Assembly: GCF_019925205.1 (NCBI RefSeq)
Contig: NC_083564.1
Location: 8,747,491-8,811,490, forward strand
Reading direction: 5' to 3'
DNA: 64,000 nt
Source of the DNA: Metopolophium dirhodum
Lineage: Eukaryota; Arthropoda; Insecta; Hemiptera; Aphididae
Below are positions 1 through 14,502 of this stretch, one piece after another. The first letter of the stretch is position 1; each line of letters starts with the position of its first letter. The translations under genes were made by a program, and so were the position numbers. The notes beneath the pieces were generated by a model. It was not told the DNA's origin, searched no databases, and was given only the letters and a program-made list of their open reading frames with translations.

Positions 1-3000
1 AACGCACAATAATTAATTCCAAATTGCTATTGTTGCCTAGGAAAACGTCGTAGGTAGTGAAAAGTGAAGTAAAATAGGAAAATGTAAATTATAGTATTTA
101 GAATATTTGTAATAGTACCTATATGGTTGAAAACACATTGTGAAGCATCGGAAATAAATAAACAGACGTTGTATGAAATATGAAAATAAGAACATAAAGT
201 CAGCAGATACCACATTAGGAGCATAATAATGAATGTTCGAGGATGTGTTAAAGTGTAAAATAATTAAAAGTACATACTATATTATAACTACTGTTTACAT
301 TAAATTAATTTCTATACTAACAATTGTAATTTATATAATAAGTTTTAAATTTTGTAAATTTCAAATAGGTACCTACGTACTGTATTTTGCCTGTGTCGGT
401 ATATTTTTTCCTATATACTTTTATCAATGTAAAATAAACATTTGTACTATTTTGTTTGTTCAATATCTCTCTGTTAGTGTGCGTTATCCCTTGGATATCC
501 GATCTGACAAAATTAAAAACAAACAATGCAGATTAGATTCAGATGCATGTCAGGAGAAAAATAGAAAAATGTAATAAACTTGAGCTTACAACTCACGCAA
601 ACACGATATTCTAAAAATAACAGATATCTTGAATATCTTGAAATGAATGTTCGTATGCTGATACTAAAATATATTTGTATTATCAATCGAATTTCAACGG
701 TATAATCGCTTGTAAATAAATTATGTTTGTGCTAGATTATTATCATGTGACTTCGAACACTGTCAATATTCATATAATTAATGTATAATTATGTAAAATC
801 GAAGAATCGATAACAATATTTTTCTCATTGAGAAATACATACAAAAAGACGGAACATTTAAAAATATGATTTATCAATAACTGTCGCTCATTATTCATTT
901 GGTTCTGTAAAAGTCATTCATTTTAAAATAATGCACCAGAAACTGTCTATATAATTATTGTTATGAAATGCCTTGATATAAGTATGTGTGAGTATAATTA
1001 TTATAAATACGCGAAGCAAAGTTCTATTGTCGTATGTGCAAAGATGTTAGCGTAAAGGTATAATGGGTACTAATATTATAGTGCTAAAAATATTTTTGAC
1101 CCCGTTTAATATTAGGAGGCAGAATATACCAATATATTATTTTCAGTAAAATGTTTCTTGAAAAATTCAATTCTGTTATAATTTTATTGCGGTTAATTTG
1201 ACTGGTATTATTTTAACTTTAATCAAATAAAATAAAAATTATTTATATCTATCGTTTAAAATATCCTTGTTTCATAAAATATAATTCATAAATATTGACT
1301 TTTCACTAGAATTTCTTAATAATAATAATATTAACATTTTTAAGAACTTTAATGTTTCATTGCTATAGAACAATTAGAAATCGTTTGTAAGCTTCATAGT
1401 TTCATAAAAATATTATTTTCATTAGAGCGAATATGAATCCCTTACTATTTAACCGTATGCTAATGTGTAAATCTGGAAATGTAAAATTAAAATCTATAAG
1501 TGTAAAGTACATAAAAGTTTATTTTTTCAACTATAAGAATAAATTATGGTATTATACTAATACGTCAATATAGCATTTATATATATATATATTTGGGTTG
1601 GATTAGGTTAGGTTATGTAATATATACGTACCTAACTTATTATAGTTTAAAACATTTTTATATTTTGAATTGAATATACATTTACCCCAAAAAAAGTTAC
1701 CGTTAAAGATAATGGAAACACTCAATATCTGCTTAAACTCTGAACCAATTTCAGACCTTTTTATTCCATTATAATACTATGTGAAAAATACAAAATTTTA
1801 AGTGGATTTTATATTTATACAAGACAGTATTTTTACTGAAATAGATACCTACAACAGTTTTTGATTGCATACGTATTATATTTTGAAATACTGTTTTGAA
1901 CTCGTAATAAAAGTTCAAACGTCACAAAGTTATAATTTACTGTTTGAACATATTTTATATTTGTTTTATTTTAGATTGGAACGGTGTAACATAAATGTAC
2001 TGTTTTCATATAATTTAGTCATGTTCCTGACATCCAAAATAATGGTTAAACAAATAATTTTTAACACTTATTACCTAGTAAAATACATTTACCGTCATAA
2101 TATAAATTATAAAATTGTGTTTTAAATTTTAAACTAATCGTCAGAGGTACAATGAGTAAATTAAAAAATAATATAATATAGATGGTTAGAAAAAATTTCG
2201 ATCCCACTTATTTGCAAATTGCTGGACATCATGTCAAAAAATATTAACTTGGTTATTATAGTATTGATTTTCGCGGGAGTCAACTCAAAAATGGGATGAT
2301 ATTTTTAGAATGATGATAAAATTATACATTCAATACAAACATACCTATGCTAATTATTGTATCATTATTTAGTTATCAGGTTGATGAATTACAAAGCAAC
2401 AGGCGTATTTAAAGCACCGCTTTACAGAACGAATTCACGTTATTTTTATATCTTACTGCAACATCCTTATAATGCGTTTGTTAAATTTGAAGAAATAAGA
2501 CACGTTTTTATGCACATTATTATAATAAGGATACCATGAATAGAGTCCGAGCTGCAGTCGGTTGAGTATTTGTAGGTGAGACTAATGAGGTGTCAGCCAT
2601 AGGAGGCAGATCGAAAGATATGTCAATTTATTTGTTCTATCGCATTGATTTTCGGACGAGGACTCCGATTTTTTTTTCGTCATTATGATATACATAATAT
2701 ATTGTAGATCTGGCTTGGAAATATTCCGTTTTAGACGAACGTATACCTATGCAGCACGTCTATATGGACAATATTCTTAATGGCGGGATGCTTTCGACCG
2801 TGTTAACTTTTTCGAACTTTCCCAATAAACATGCGTGCAGGGCAGGGACAAATCTGATTGTAGGTTTACATGAATATTATATCAATATATCTCATTAGTG
2901 AGAACATAAACTAAACAGATTATTATTTCTGTTTTGTTTATTATTTAGTAGGTATTTTAAATATTAACTGTCGTTGGAAAAACTAATTTTAAGGCGATTA

Positions 3001-4319
3001 TTATTTCTTTACGTAGTCTCGTATTTCAAATTATATCAACTGATATATTGTTTTAAATATCTTACATAAAATGTTGAAATATTTACACTCGGATGAGGTC
3101 TGTCCGGCGTGGTGCTATTAGCTGTAGTAGGTGGACGGAAGTGCAGGACACATAACTGATTAATATGGATAAATAAAATATTAAGACTCTCTGATTATTG
3201 GCAAATGATGATGCATATAATATTGCGTATAATATATTGTGGAAATATATATTCAGATAGGAAAGTACAATATCAATCTTACAAATAAATCGGAGGATAA
3301 GAAGTCACATACGACAATATTCTTTGGTTGATCGGATGACGGAAATCGTCCAACTGACTGTCGCACTGCCCATAAACATATACTGTGGAGGCTCCTTTAC
3401 ATAGTGGTAATGTACTGGTAATGTTTTGCACTTTAACGTGTTATAGATACTTGGTCGATATTGGTTGTCGACTGTCGCATGAACTGGCGATTGTGGAGAA
3501 GACCTAGATATCGATCAGTTGCAGACGTTTGTGAATAATATTATTAAAATCCAGTTACGTATCAATTTGACAATTAATATTTATGTAATCGATGAATAAT
3601 TTTAACAATTACTATTATTAAAATTGCTTAGGTAGTTTTATGTATATATTATACATTCATACATATATCTATATAGTAAAAGCTGTAGGCGTTACATATT
3701 ATTTGCATTATCCATCTGCAGTATAAATCATACTAAATAAAGAAAATGTTTATTCTTAGCCAACAAAGTTATTGGTGGTTACAATATACGCACAGTAACT
3801 TTATTTTGCTTTGCTTGATAAAATAATTGAGTTAATTAAATATTTTAATAACTTAATTAAATTATGTCATTATATGTTTTTAATTTATACCGTTCACAAT
3901 AGGTAGTATTTACATAGTATAGTCACTATCTATGTAATTTTTATGATAATAATTTAAATAAAAAATAAATAAAATGCCATCGGCTATTTGAGAAATATGT
4001 TAGAAGATATACAACTTCTAAAATGAGTCATTGTCTCTCAACAAATAATTGCTCACAACTAATTAAATAGTAATTTCATTAATATTTTAATTTAAAGTCA
4101 TAATTTACAATTCATACAGTAAACTTACTGTGTGTAACAGATATTCTCAATAACGTGCGTATATTTTACATGATAATACTCTCGTCGTATGGCTAATATC
4201 ACTGTGGTGTACACATATTGATTATATCGTTATACTTATTACCGTTCTCTGTGCACATAATTATTGTAATAATCCATCAACACGAACAACTTTAACGTCT
4301 ACCTATATTAACAACAATG
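1..4319. other. AT-rich non-coding stretch
   Basis: I see no gene here. The few open frames are short, AT-driven and have no recognisable motif. A (TA)n run near 1,580-1,592 is followed at 1,603-1,612 by two TTAGG units, the insect telomere unit, too short to mean anything alone. The slightly GC-richer patches at about 2,530-2,860 and 3,080-3,180 gave nothing recognisable in any frame. Confidence 0.6.
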
Positions 4320-4800
4320 TTTCGTGAAAGTTTTCGTCAAACAACGCCTGCGGAGTGCACGTCGCGTCCCGTAAGAGTTTATTACAAATTAACTCTCTCG
4401 TAAGGGAAAAAAAGTCTCGTCATATACCATATTACTATTATTACTATTGTTATTATTATATAGTAGTAATAACCGTAGCGGGCAGTTGGCCAGTTGGTGT
4501 AGTGGTGGGGGGGGGGGGGGGGTTGGGGCGACGGTTTATTACCGTTTATTTGCGACAGTTGTTCTATACCTGACCCGGCGTTTATCTCCACCCCGGAAAA
4601 GATTGAGCCGTTGAAATAACGTGCGACGGGGTGCGAAAACGAGGTCGGTACATCACCAGAAAAACGCACAGCGATCGTCGTAGTTTCGTCGTCGGATGTG
4701 CCCGCTACACACGCCACGCATTGTCGTGGTACATGTGCGTCATGCGTGACCAACGGGTACACACAACTGTATAGACTAATCCATATTCAGTAAGTAACCC
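4320..4800. other. GC-rich island with a G-tract
   Basis: This is a sharp rise in GC and CpG within AT-rich flanks. It holds an uninterrupted run of 16 G at 4,507-4,522. The open frame on the minus strand (4,382-4,762) is proline, histidine and tyrosine rich because it reads through the G-tract and a TTA/TAT repeat, and it starts at GTG, so I do not call it a gene. A GTAAGT splice-donor-like word occurs near 4,791. A promoter or untranslated first exon is possible but unproven. Confidence 0.4.
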
Positions 4801-4812
4801 TTCGTTTATACG

Positions 4813-4850
4813 ACACACACACCCACACCCACACCCACACACACACACAC
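4813..4850. repeat. CA-rich microsatellite
   Basis: About 38 bp of CA units interrupted by CCCACA steps, directly downstream of the GC-rich island. Confidence 0.9.
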
Positions 4851-4860
4851 GTGGGCTCGC

Positions 4861-7800
4861 GAACACTCGATGGTATGAATGATAACGTCCACTGGCTTTT
4901 CGACACCGTTAATGTTATGCGTCGTGTCATGTCAATATTCTAGAATAATATGGTATCGGGATAGTTTGTACTCTGAGTGGGGAAAAAAGGGTTTGAAATG
5001 TATTAAACAACGTTCGTTTACTAGGAAATGGTAATTTTTTTAACCTAATGCTAATGGCCACGACATTGAAGCTCGTTCAAGCCGTAATATATTATTTACC
5101 AACACGCGCTAAACCTTTTAGAGTAAAAAAAAATCTATTGTTAAATATTATAGTCGTGTGAGTTCTAATCGGTTAAGATTAGGTGACAAAGTTAAATAAT
5201 TTTTTTTAGGAGGGAATACGCGTGTATGCTATGATTTATTCGATGGTAACTTACTGTACACCTTTCCTCCTAAAAATCTATACAATATTATCTGGGTGTA
5301 TTATTTTTTCACTAAAAATATACATTTGTAATAATTATTGTTATCCGATCAGACAAATAATTTTCAATATTATATATTATTGTGTTGTACAACAAATACA
5401 TTTGTATACTTATTAGTTTTTATATGTATTATAAATATTAAGTTCTCAAGATTAATTTCGTTAATTATGTGATTCAGAACACTAAATTATGTGAAAGTTT
5501 ATAAAAGAAACAAAATTAGGATTTGTTTTTATAAAGTCAAATTAGTTATTGTTGTTCAATAAGTACCTAATCAATTAGTTTATATTAGCTTATTACTGGC
5601 TTCAAACTCGATAAAATAGTATAAAGCTTATATAAATTAACTTAATTATTCTTTAAATAATTCCATCGTAAAATGTATAATAGTAATTTGTTATCTAACA
5701 TTAGTTTTTTAGAAACTATAGTTTGATACGTAAAATTAGCATATATATTAACAACATTAATTAATAAAACGTATTCGTATGTTTTGATTGTATACTTATA
5801 CATTTGCAATGACTATAATACTGATAATAATGTGAATCTATGATCAACACGAACATATTTTTTTAGGAAATTAAACTACGATTGCCTTTGACAGGATAAA
5901 AAAAAATAATAACTTTTTTAAAATTATTTATACTATAAGTTATGATGTTTAATAATATCGTACACCGTTTAAATCAAATTCGTTTAATATAAAATCAGTA
6001 TCAAAATAATGAACTAGATAATGAAAAACAACACCACGTATCTGTCTAATGAAGTAAGATAAATTATTAAATTATAATAACTTATACGCCTATTGTTTTG
6101 AATACATTTAATTTATATAATAAAAGAACATTTTCATTGATGAATTTCAAATAATTTTACTTCTGGATCAGTAATAAATTATATAAATCATAACTTTAAA
6201 ACTAAAATATCACGAATTATCCATTAAAATTTACCCACTCGGCTACCCAATAACAATAAGGTATACCTAATAAGGTATATTGATTGTTATTGTTTCGTTA
6301 AAAAATAATTTTTATAATTAATATAATATTTTGGAAAAAATGTATAGTTTTTTTGTAATCATGCATTTGATCATATTAAAACATAAAATGTATTATTTTC
6401 ATTAATCAATCTTCCATTAGACATTGAGTTCGTTTATTTTATTTTTCATATTAATTTGAATAAATTATATTTGTATTTAAATAACTACAATGCTATTTAA
6501 AAAACTAAAGTTTCAATTTATTCGAATAATTAATAATTTAATTAATTAACATAATACATTTTATATCAATATAGTATTTTTTAAATTGATATTAGTATAA
6601 TATGTTGGTGAGTATTGAATAACCTACATATATTAACCCACAATAATTACACCATTCAAAATTTTAAGACTTTAAAGAACATTTTAAAAATATATTGTTG
6701 TTAGTTTATATGCAATAACAAAATAAATGTCAAGATATTTTTATTCGTACCTATAATGAATGACACCAAAGTACCAATTATTTAAATTTGTACCTAGTTA
6801 AAATAATAGTATTATTTGATTTTGAAATGTTTTAAATACAATATTGTTTCGGGGTAATTTCAACTAAGTATATTTAATCTGAAATGATCTTGAGGTATAA
6901 CAATAATCATCGAATACCATTAATTAGAGTCAGTGTTCCATCTTCAACTCCTCCCAAACTAAATTCAGCAATCCGTAAACCCATTCATAACAAACTCATA
7001 TATATATATATAAATTAGGAGAGAAATAGACAGAGATATTGAACGTGTAGATAGAGAGAGCCAGAGAACGAGAGAGCGCTGAGAGAGAGATAGAGAGAGA
7101 GAGAGAGGGGAGTAAGGGTGAAAGAGAAATGGCAAGAGATAATATATCGAAACAACCTATTTACCTTGACTCCAGACCAATTCCTACAGAATCGTATGCA
7201 AAATGCGAATATAATAGATTTTTTTTTCAAGAAATGTATTTCTATGCTTATAATAGCTATCTCGTACTATACTTTAATTCGTGCGCTTTCATCCAGCCTT
7301 CAATTGGTATTACGGCACATGTGTGTTATATATTTTGTTTGTTTCAACCATTAATACACGTCAAGTGTACGTATCCGTCACAATTCACAATGTTATTTGT
7401 CTGAGATATGTGCATTTCATATTTCTCTCACTTATTTTCAATGTGTACCAACTACCTACAAAAACAATAGCAATTAAAAATGATTATTTTACTTTCTCTT
7501 ATTGTATTATTTAGTGAAAATACTACGAAAATCTCAATATTAATTCAGCGTTGTTTGTTTTTGATACAGTATAATAATTATATGAAATATTTATTCTTTC
7601 TAATGGCTCGCAGTGAATTACTGAGTGTTATACTGTGTAACTCTGAAGAGTTAAACAAATATAACTTATTGATTATTCGAAGACTTAAAGACAGGAGTGT
7701 TTCTTAAGAACGGTTATAACGAAGGTTATGTTGGTTAATTTTTATGATTTTTATAAATTAATTACTTTTATATTAAAATATATTGCTACTTTAAATAATG

Positions 7801-9399
7801 GTTTTTCTTATTTATTTGCTTTACATAATATGGCTGATATTGTATATTATGTACACCACTATAATACCAGTCGAAGTTCATTGCCAACTTTATGCCTAAA
7901 ACCTCGATTTCTATGAATAATTTTAATATTTTCGAATAAGAAGTGTTTTGAAATGTTAGACATAATAAGACAAAAGTTAAAAGTATTACTTTTGAATATT
8001 TTCATGAAATACAAAGAAAAAAATATAAAATATAGGAGAAAAGCTGTACATAAAAACAAATATAATATACTTTATAATAGAACAAAACTTGGTACCTTTA
8101 AATACGTCATCATGAATATTTAGATACACAATATACCTATATTAGAATTTAGATAGAATTTAGAAACTATTATACAAAATTTGTGTACAAAAAGTTAAAT
8201 TTTACGAGTATATGCGAATACAAGGCAAGTATATCATAATATATAGTAATGTTATTATATTATCATAATAATTTGCCATGTTACTATAGTCAAATTATCA
8301 ATATTCATCATTGAATTTTGACTGAGTGAAAATTATTCATCTTCAAGTTGGAATTTTGTTGTTTAAAATGTTCGTTATTTATCATTATTAAAAAAATTGA
8401 GGTACACATTTAAAATTCTAACTCACTTGCCTAAAGTCAAAAGAACGGACAAGACGTAATAAAGTTAATGAACTATTTCACAAATAATTATCAATTGTAT
8501 AATAATAAACAAAAGATTTATCTTAGTTTTATAAACTTCAAAAATATTTTCTTCCCAACGAAAACTATTATTAGATTAATCGATTTTAATATTAAGTTAT
8601 CCAATCTGTTGTGCAAATTTTGGATAAGACTGCTCCATAAAAACTTATAAACTTTAAATTTGAAGGTTTAAATTAATTATATTCAATCGCCATAATAACG
8701 CACTATTATATATAGATTAATAGCACTTATTATTTTGATAAAATAATTGTGTTCTCTCTACCCCGAAACAATTGATACAATAAACTTAAATTGTTTACAA
8801 CTACTAAAAACTATGATTGTTATATACAATTAAATTTACAAGAATTTAGAATACCTTATGCAAAATATTAGAATTGGAGCTATGATAAATACTTACTGAT
8901 AACTGATAAGTATATTATACCGTATTTATATTTAATGACTGAGTTTTAAAAAAAAAAAGTGGTAGTTTCTGTGCCATATAGTAGGCTGAGTGTCTACCAT
9001 GTCAATGAATAGTATATCTACAGAAATGAATGTGTTAAATTTAAATTTATTTAAAATCATTGTAGACGAAAAAGATTTTGAACCGAGACGGTGTGTCGCT
9101 TATATTTCTAAGCGTTAGTTTATAGTCTATTTATGTTAGGAACTTGAAGTAAGTAAAAAAAATGTTTAAATTATTATGGAAATACATATGGACAGTGGCT
9201 ACTTGGATCAAAATGTTTTACTTTAAGTCCGGGATAGAAGCAACAGAATTATTCAACCATTTATTTATGTATCAGTTTTGCCTATACATTGCGCCGTCTC
9301 TTAATTTTTAATGAGACATAATAATAATATTATCATATTATAACGATGCGATGGTATCTCGTTTTTTGAATAATATAGTGTTTCAGTTTGAAAGTTAGT
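4861..9399. other. AT-rich non-coding stretch
   Basis: No gene is visible. An imperfect inverted repeat (CAATAACAAT at 6,248-6,257 with its complement at 6,283-6,292) and a GA microsatellite are the only structured items. The overlapping frames at 7,118-7,520 are AT-driven and unrecognised. Confidence 0.6.
7051..7110. repeat. GA-rich microsatellite
   Basis: About 60 bp of GA/TAGA units on the plus strand, preceded by a short (TA)n tract near 7,000-7,012. It creates the serine/leucine-rich frame on the minus strand, which is therefore low complexity and not a gene. Confidence 0.9.
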
Positions 9400-10084
9400 A
9401 TCAATATAATATATGATACATAAATGGAGCGTGAAAAATGTCGTTGCCTCATCAATCGAGAACGACTGGTCCGATTTGGCTCAAATTTTTAAGATGTTCG
9501 TAATTGCCAGGAGAAGGTTTTTTCCGAAAGAAAATTTTAGGAAAATCCACCGGAAAAGTAGGAAATTTATATGTAAACAATACAACAGTGTATTATATTA
9601 TATTGGTTGCTATTGGTTAATCGGGCATGTTTGTTTATTTCTATTATTATTTGTTGTCAATATATATATATATAAATGAATGTTTGTGTGTAAATTAGAC
9701 CTCTGGAAAGAAGACAGGTTAATTTAAAAATGGGTTAATTTGGTGTTTTTATTAATCTGATTTTAGTATGGTTAGGTTAGGATTTTGTATTAATTGATTA
9801 TATTAATCCACCATAGGTAGAATATGACAAACTTGGTATAACTTTTATACTTTAGAGTTAAATCATACACTTACGTGCAAACAGCACAGAGTCTGCGTTC
9901 TACCGCAGGTAGATTGCCTACCTGATACTATACTGCTGTGAATCAGGATTTTTATTCCGGGCAATGGAAAAGTTAAGATAAATTTTGAACACCATACATC
10001 GAATATTAAATAACGAATTGAACAAAGTTTGAGTTATATAGAGTTTGTACATTTAACGGGCAATGAAGTTACGGGGTCATCTAG
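9400..10084 (+). mobile_element. Helitron-like non-autonomous remnant
   Basis: Three features in order suggest a rolling-circle element. A block at 9,460-9,480 reads GAACGACTGGTCCGATTTGG, of the 'contacting GATTTG' kind often seen inside insect Helitrons. A TATATATAAATGAATGTTTG-type stretch at 9,661-9,691 is a common motif near Helitron 5' ends. The right end at 10,058-10,084 has a decayed short hairpin (CGGGCAATGAAGTTACGGGG) followed by TCATCTAG. Helitrons end in a hairpin followed by CTRR and leave no target duplication. The order suggests two nested or rearranged pieces. The left end is a guess. There is no Rep/helicase frame, so it would be non-autonomous. The family comparisons are from memory. 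Confidence 0.4.
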
Positions 10085-11054
10085 TTTTACATAATTTTAA
10101 TAAATTGTTATGAAAAAATTACTTAAGTTATTAGGTTATGGTAGATATGATAATGTACAGACATATTTCATTAATTACAAATATACCAATAATTTATGAT
10201 ATTTTATCTATTTTAATGAAAATCTCATTATTGTCTATATTTGACAGACATCTAAATAATTTTATTGAACAAGAAGACTGTATATTAACTATTCTGAGAA
10301 TGAAATTGGGTTTGAAAACATTATTTAATAGTGTATAATGATATTTTTTAAATAAAAATCTATAAAAGATGGTAGGCAGTTAACTTATATTAGTAAAGTA
10401 AAATAAAATGCGTGACATTTGCGAATTTATTTCAAGTCTTACGAGGCGTGTATAGATAAAACATCTGTCCATCATGACTTTCTACGAAAACAGGTGAGTT
10501 CGGTGTCCATGATAATGATATAATATATGTTCAGCTCTTCTCGTCTTGTCATGTAAATAATCCTAAAAAGTAACTGATAGATCGATTGAACACTACTATG
10601 GGTCAGCCTGGCGGGTTAGTGGTCAGGTCCTCTTGGAGGAGTGTCCATTTTTTGGAATTTTGCCTAATTGCAGTTCGCCATTATCCGAGCCAACAGTAGT
10701 AAAGTAGGTACCTTTTGCCTCCACATAGTCCGTTGTGAAACGCAAAATCTGAAAAACTTAAACGCTGATTAATGTATATGACGGACTAAAGGGGTGCTAA
10801 AGTTTTACAGTTTTACGTTGAATGAACGATCGGTAAATTGGATTTGTACATGTTATTGTGTCGTTATTTCTTTTTATTGTTTTGATAGAAAAAATTGTAG
10901 TCGCTAACACATATTTATGAATTTACTGCTAAATACATCTAAAATATTTAATTAATAATAATAATTCTACCGGGTTCCAATACTCTATGCTAATTACAGA
11001 TAGAATGCAAATGGATAAACTATCAATCGCTGAACGAAGTTTGAACTGTTCAAA

Positions 11055-12480
11055 CAAAAGTACCTACTGAAGAAAAAAATCATAGAATTTAAGATGGTTT
11101 TATAATAATTTATTTATAATAAATGGAAGTATCGTAAGAAAAATACAACAAATTATTGGTGTGACTTTAATGCAAAGGTTGAAAAAAGGATGGTTTTAGA
11201 TTAACAATTGGAATAGAAACTCTTCACAAAAGTTCAAATGATAATGGCGTGAGACTAATATGTCTCAAAATGTCAATAGTGGTTAGTAGTACATACTATC
11301 CCTACAAAAATATCTATAAACTGATCTGGACCCTCTAAGAGGAAAATGCATAACCAGATAGACCATGCAATAGTAGATAACCAAATAAAACACTAATCGA
11401 AGACGTGAGAAATTAAATAGGCGAGAGGGCTCACTTAAAGTTAATTTATTTGTCGGTGCTTTGGTTAGAGTGAAACTACCCAGACCATGTACAGCTAAAT
11501 TATAAGCCCCAAAAAAGTTGAATTTATTTGATCTACTATATAAGACCATCGGTGGTGAGTTTCAAATAAACACTAAATAGGTAGATATCAATAAGACTAG
11601 AAGATAAGGAACCTAGTTTAAAAAAAATTAAAATGGCCACAAAAATGCTCAAAAATAACAAGGCTGCAGGATCTAATTAAAGAGTATAGGAACTATTAAT
11701 GATTGTAGAATATAATCTTAAAATAGAGGAAATAATAAAAGAAGTTTGAGTGTGAGAAATAATGCCAGAAACATTGGAACATAACAATTATCCGTGCAAT
11801 TTATAAAACAGAAGATACAATAGATTGCGACACTTATAGGGGGTTATATTTACTATGCATGAGATATAGAATTTTTTTTAACATAATCTTTAACCACTTA
11901 AGACTATATATGCAGTAGATATCATCATATTAGAAAAATACCAAAGCGGTATCCTAGTGGGAAGATCGACAATTCGTCATAAATATTCACACGCAAGTCA
12001 CTGATAGACAAATATTATGAACTCAATCAAGAAATAATTTACAATTCGTGAATTTTAGACACGCGTACTAATCGGTTAAAATAATAATATAAGCTCCATG
12101 GAAACACCAAACCCTGTTTGACATTAGCCAAATTAAGAACAATTATTATAATGTATATAGAAGCAACGAAATGCAAAGCGAGATTCAGATTAACTCACTC
12201 GGGAGAGTTTAAGGTCACAGTTGAACTAAAGGAAGGTAATGTAATTCTTTCCTTTAATCTGCAATAACAACGTACTGGAGGTAGCTATTTAAAACATATA
12301 ATATAGTAAATATAAAAAAATTTAAGCCGATTAAACAGTGGCAATCTTCACCCATGCTGATGATATTGTAGTACTTGGAGAAACTGATGACTAAATGAAA
12401 CTAGTAACGGACAAATTAACACGAATTACAATAGGATTTGAAATAAATGGTATCAAAACCAAATATAATATGTAAACGCA
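11055..12480 (+). pseudogene. Decayed non-LTR retrotransposon ORF2 (endonuclease + reverse transcriptase)
   Basis: Fragments of one LINE polyprotein lie in the right order on the plus strand, spread over several frames by indels and stops. From 5' to 3': PTEEK near 11,060; CDFNAKV near 11,160-11,180, the GDFNA signature of AP-type (EEP) endonucleases; SNDNGVRL and STYYPYKNIYKLIWT at about 11,235-11,330; HNQIDHAIVD near 11,349-11,378, matching the usual NQIDH motif; YQSGILVGRSTI near 11,938-11,975, the Y-Q-x-G-F-x-x-x-R-S-T block of the reverse transcriptase; ELKEGNV near 12,225, in the place of KQGD; and HADDIVVLGET at 12,353-12,385, the catalytic YADD box with Y changed to H. This belongs to the jockey/CR1/RTE-like APE-endonuclease group; the exact clade is not resolved. 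The copy is inactive and old, and neither a 5' end nor a poly-A tail can be placed. Confidence 0.85.
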
Positions 12481-12570
12481 ATTCTAAGATCAACCAGTTT
12501 TAAATACTAAAGGGGAGCCTGGTCACGAAGCTAAAACGAGTCACTGTTACTCAGTAGTTAATTAAGCCCA

Positions 12571-12586
12571 CCCCCCCCCCCCCCCC
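12571..12586. repeat. C homopolymer tract (16 C)
   Basis: Uninterrupted run of C just downstream of the LINE fossil, followed by an A/G-rich tail. Confidence 0.9.
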
Positions 12587-12599
12587 AGAAAAAAGAGAA

Positions 12600-14480
12600 A
12601 GTTTAATTGCATCCATGATATTAGATTATTATTTATATAATTTATAATACATACTTGTGGTAAAGTGTTTTCATTGGGTGCTACTTTTCTCAAGTATCTC
12701 ATGTCATAAATATATTATATATTATTCAGCATTCAGGTTTACTGTAATAATTAAATTACAGATTGTTTGTTTAAAAAAAAAATTTAAAAAAAAACTTATT
12801 CGTAATTTATCATAATTTTGTATATTGAGTGTTCAGTATTTATCATTTTATTTTTAAAAAATAATTATCATCAATGAAATGTTGAATAATTCACTGTACC
12901 TTTGTCACACGGTCGACAAACAGATAAGTTGACAAAATATTATTTCTAAATTAAACTATACAGCACGTCATATAACATTTTAATAAAATGAATATTTTGT
13001 GACAATGGATGGCCAATAATATTGATTGATGCGTATAAATAACTTCAATATTCGTTCTAAAATTATTAAAAAAATATACATACTTATTTCGGTGATTACA
13101 GAATACACATACATTGAACAAACATAATACAAATTCATGAAAAAACCGCTCTACTATCAGTAAAGAAAATATTTGTGAATCGTTTAAAAATATATTTCAA
13201 TTAGCTACTGAAATGTGTAAATTATTATTTCTGCCATCAATAATATGATAAATGATGTGTTTATATTTATGAGAAAGATTAATATTATTCATAGTGTATT
13301 AAATAAGATCATTATCTATTATTTCATAATTTTTCATTTTATAAAATATATAATACCTACTACCAATGTAAATTTTAAAACGCATTGTTATATTATATAT
13401 TTTGTTATAATAAAATGTTATCTGAGTAACGTAAATAGTCAAAATAAATGTATCAGGGAATTGTTATCGATTAATGTGCGGAACATAAATTTCCAATGGC
13501 CGGTTAAGTTTCAACTTGTAATACGGCCAGAAATATGCTCAATGAAATGGAAATTTTAACCTCTAAAAATGTCGAATCTAAAATTAAAAGTTTTGATAAA
13601 ATCGCTCCGATAGTTTTTGGTTATTAATATTATTTGTATTTGAGGATGAAAGTTTTTCAAACGTAATTAAAAGAAAAAAAAAAGGTTAATAATTTTGAAA
13701 AATTATAAAACGTTTAAGAAGTCTAATCACGAACACTACGGTATTAAAAACGAGACAATATTAGCGGATAACGTAAAATACAATAATATTTCATTCATTT
13801 GATTCGTCATTATATTTTTAAGAGTAATAATATCAAAATATAATAGCCATATTTTTATCACGTTTATAAAATAGTTGGTTTTCATACATTCCAAACACAT
13901 CCGCAATAAGTATGATAGGTATTTGTGTGTATTTTTTTTTTTGTTATTATTATTATTATTTCACGATATTGAACAATCGTTAAATTTGTTTTAGCATCGT
14001 CGATAAAATTTCAATTATAAATTTAACAAAACTTAAATGAAATCCAGAAAAAGTCGAAAAGAATTTTGAAACAGCTTGTAGAGTTTCAATATAATATATA
14101 TGTAATTTATATATATACAATATACATACTACACGGTGTACTAGTATGTTTATGTGTGTGATTGTGTGTTTTTATTGGTATAGACGTCAGCGTTTCATTC
14201 GGAATAAATGGCTTAGCGCAATAAATATATATCCTTCTGAAAATCGGAACCATTTCATTGGGTAAAGAAACATTGACTTCGACAGCTAGGATATATTCTA
14301 CGCCGGCCGCGTGGGGTGAGGGGGGGATCTGACAAAAAAAACAAAAACAAATCCGTGTAAAATAGTGAAAACCGTCGACACCAAAATATGACACGGGAGT
14401 GTGTAATCGAGAAACTCGGTGGATGGGATAGGAGAACTTCTGGTATTGGAAACTTTCGAAATAGAATAAGCTTAATTTTA
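12600..14480. other. AT-rich non-coding stretch
   Basis: No recognisable gene. The 104-codon frame at 13,245-13,559 is rich in I, N, K, Y and F and looks like chance. A TTA triplet repeat lies near 13,945-13,962. Confidence 0.55.
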
Positions 14481-14502
14481 TTTCGACCCGTTTAGCTCGC
14501 TT

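Noticed and set aside
1603..1612. TTAGGTTAGG telomere-like units (also near 9,775, 31,147 and 47,080)
   Set aside because: Only two units each, too few for interstitial telomeric arrays.
4382..4762. 126-codon frame on the minus strand
   Set aside because: Driven by a G-tract (proline run) and a TTA/TAT repeat (tyrosine/isoleucine run), with a GTG start.
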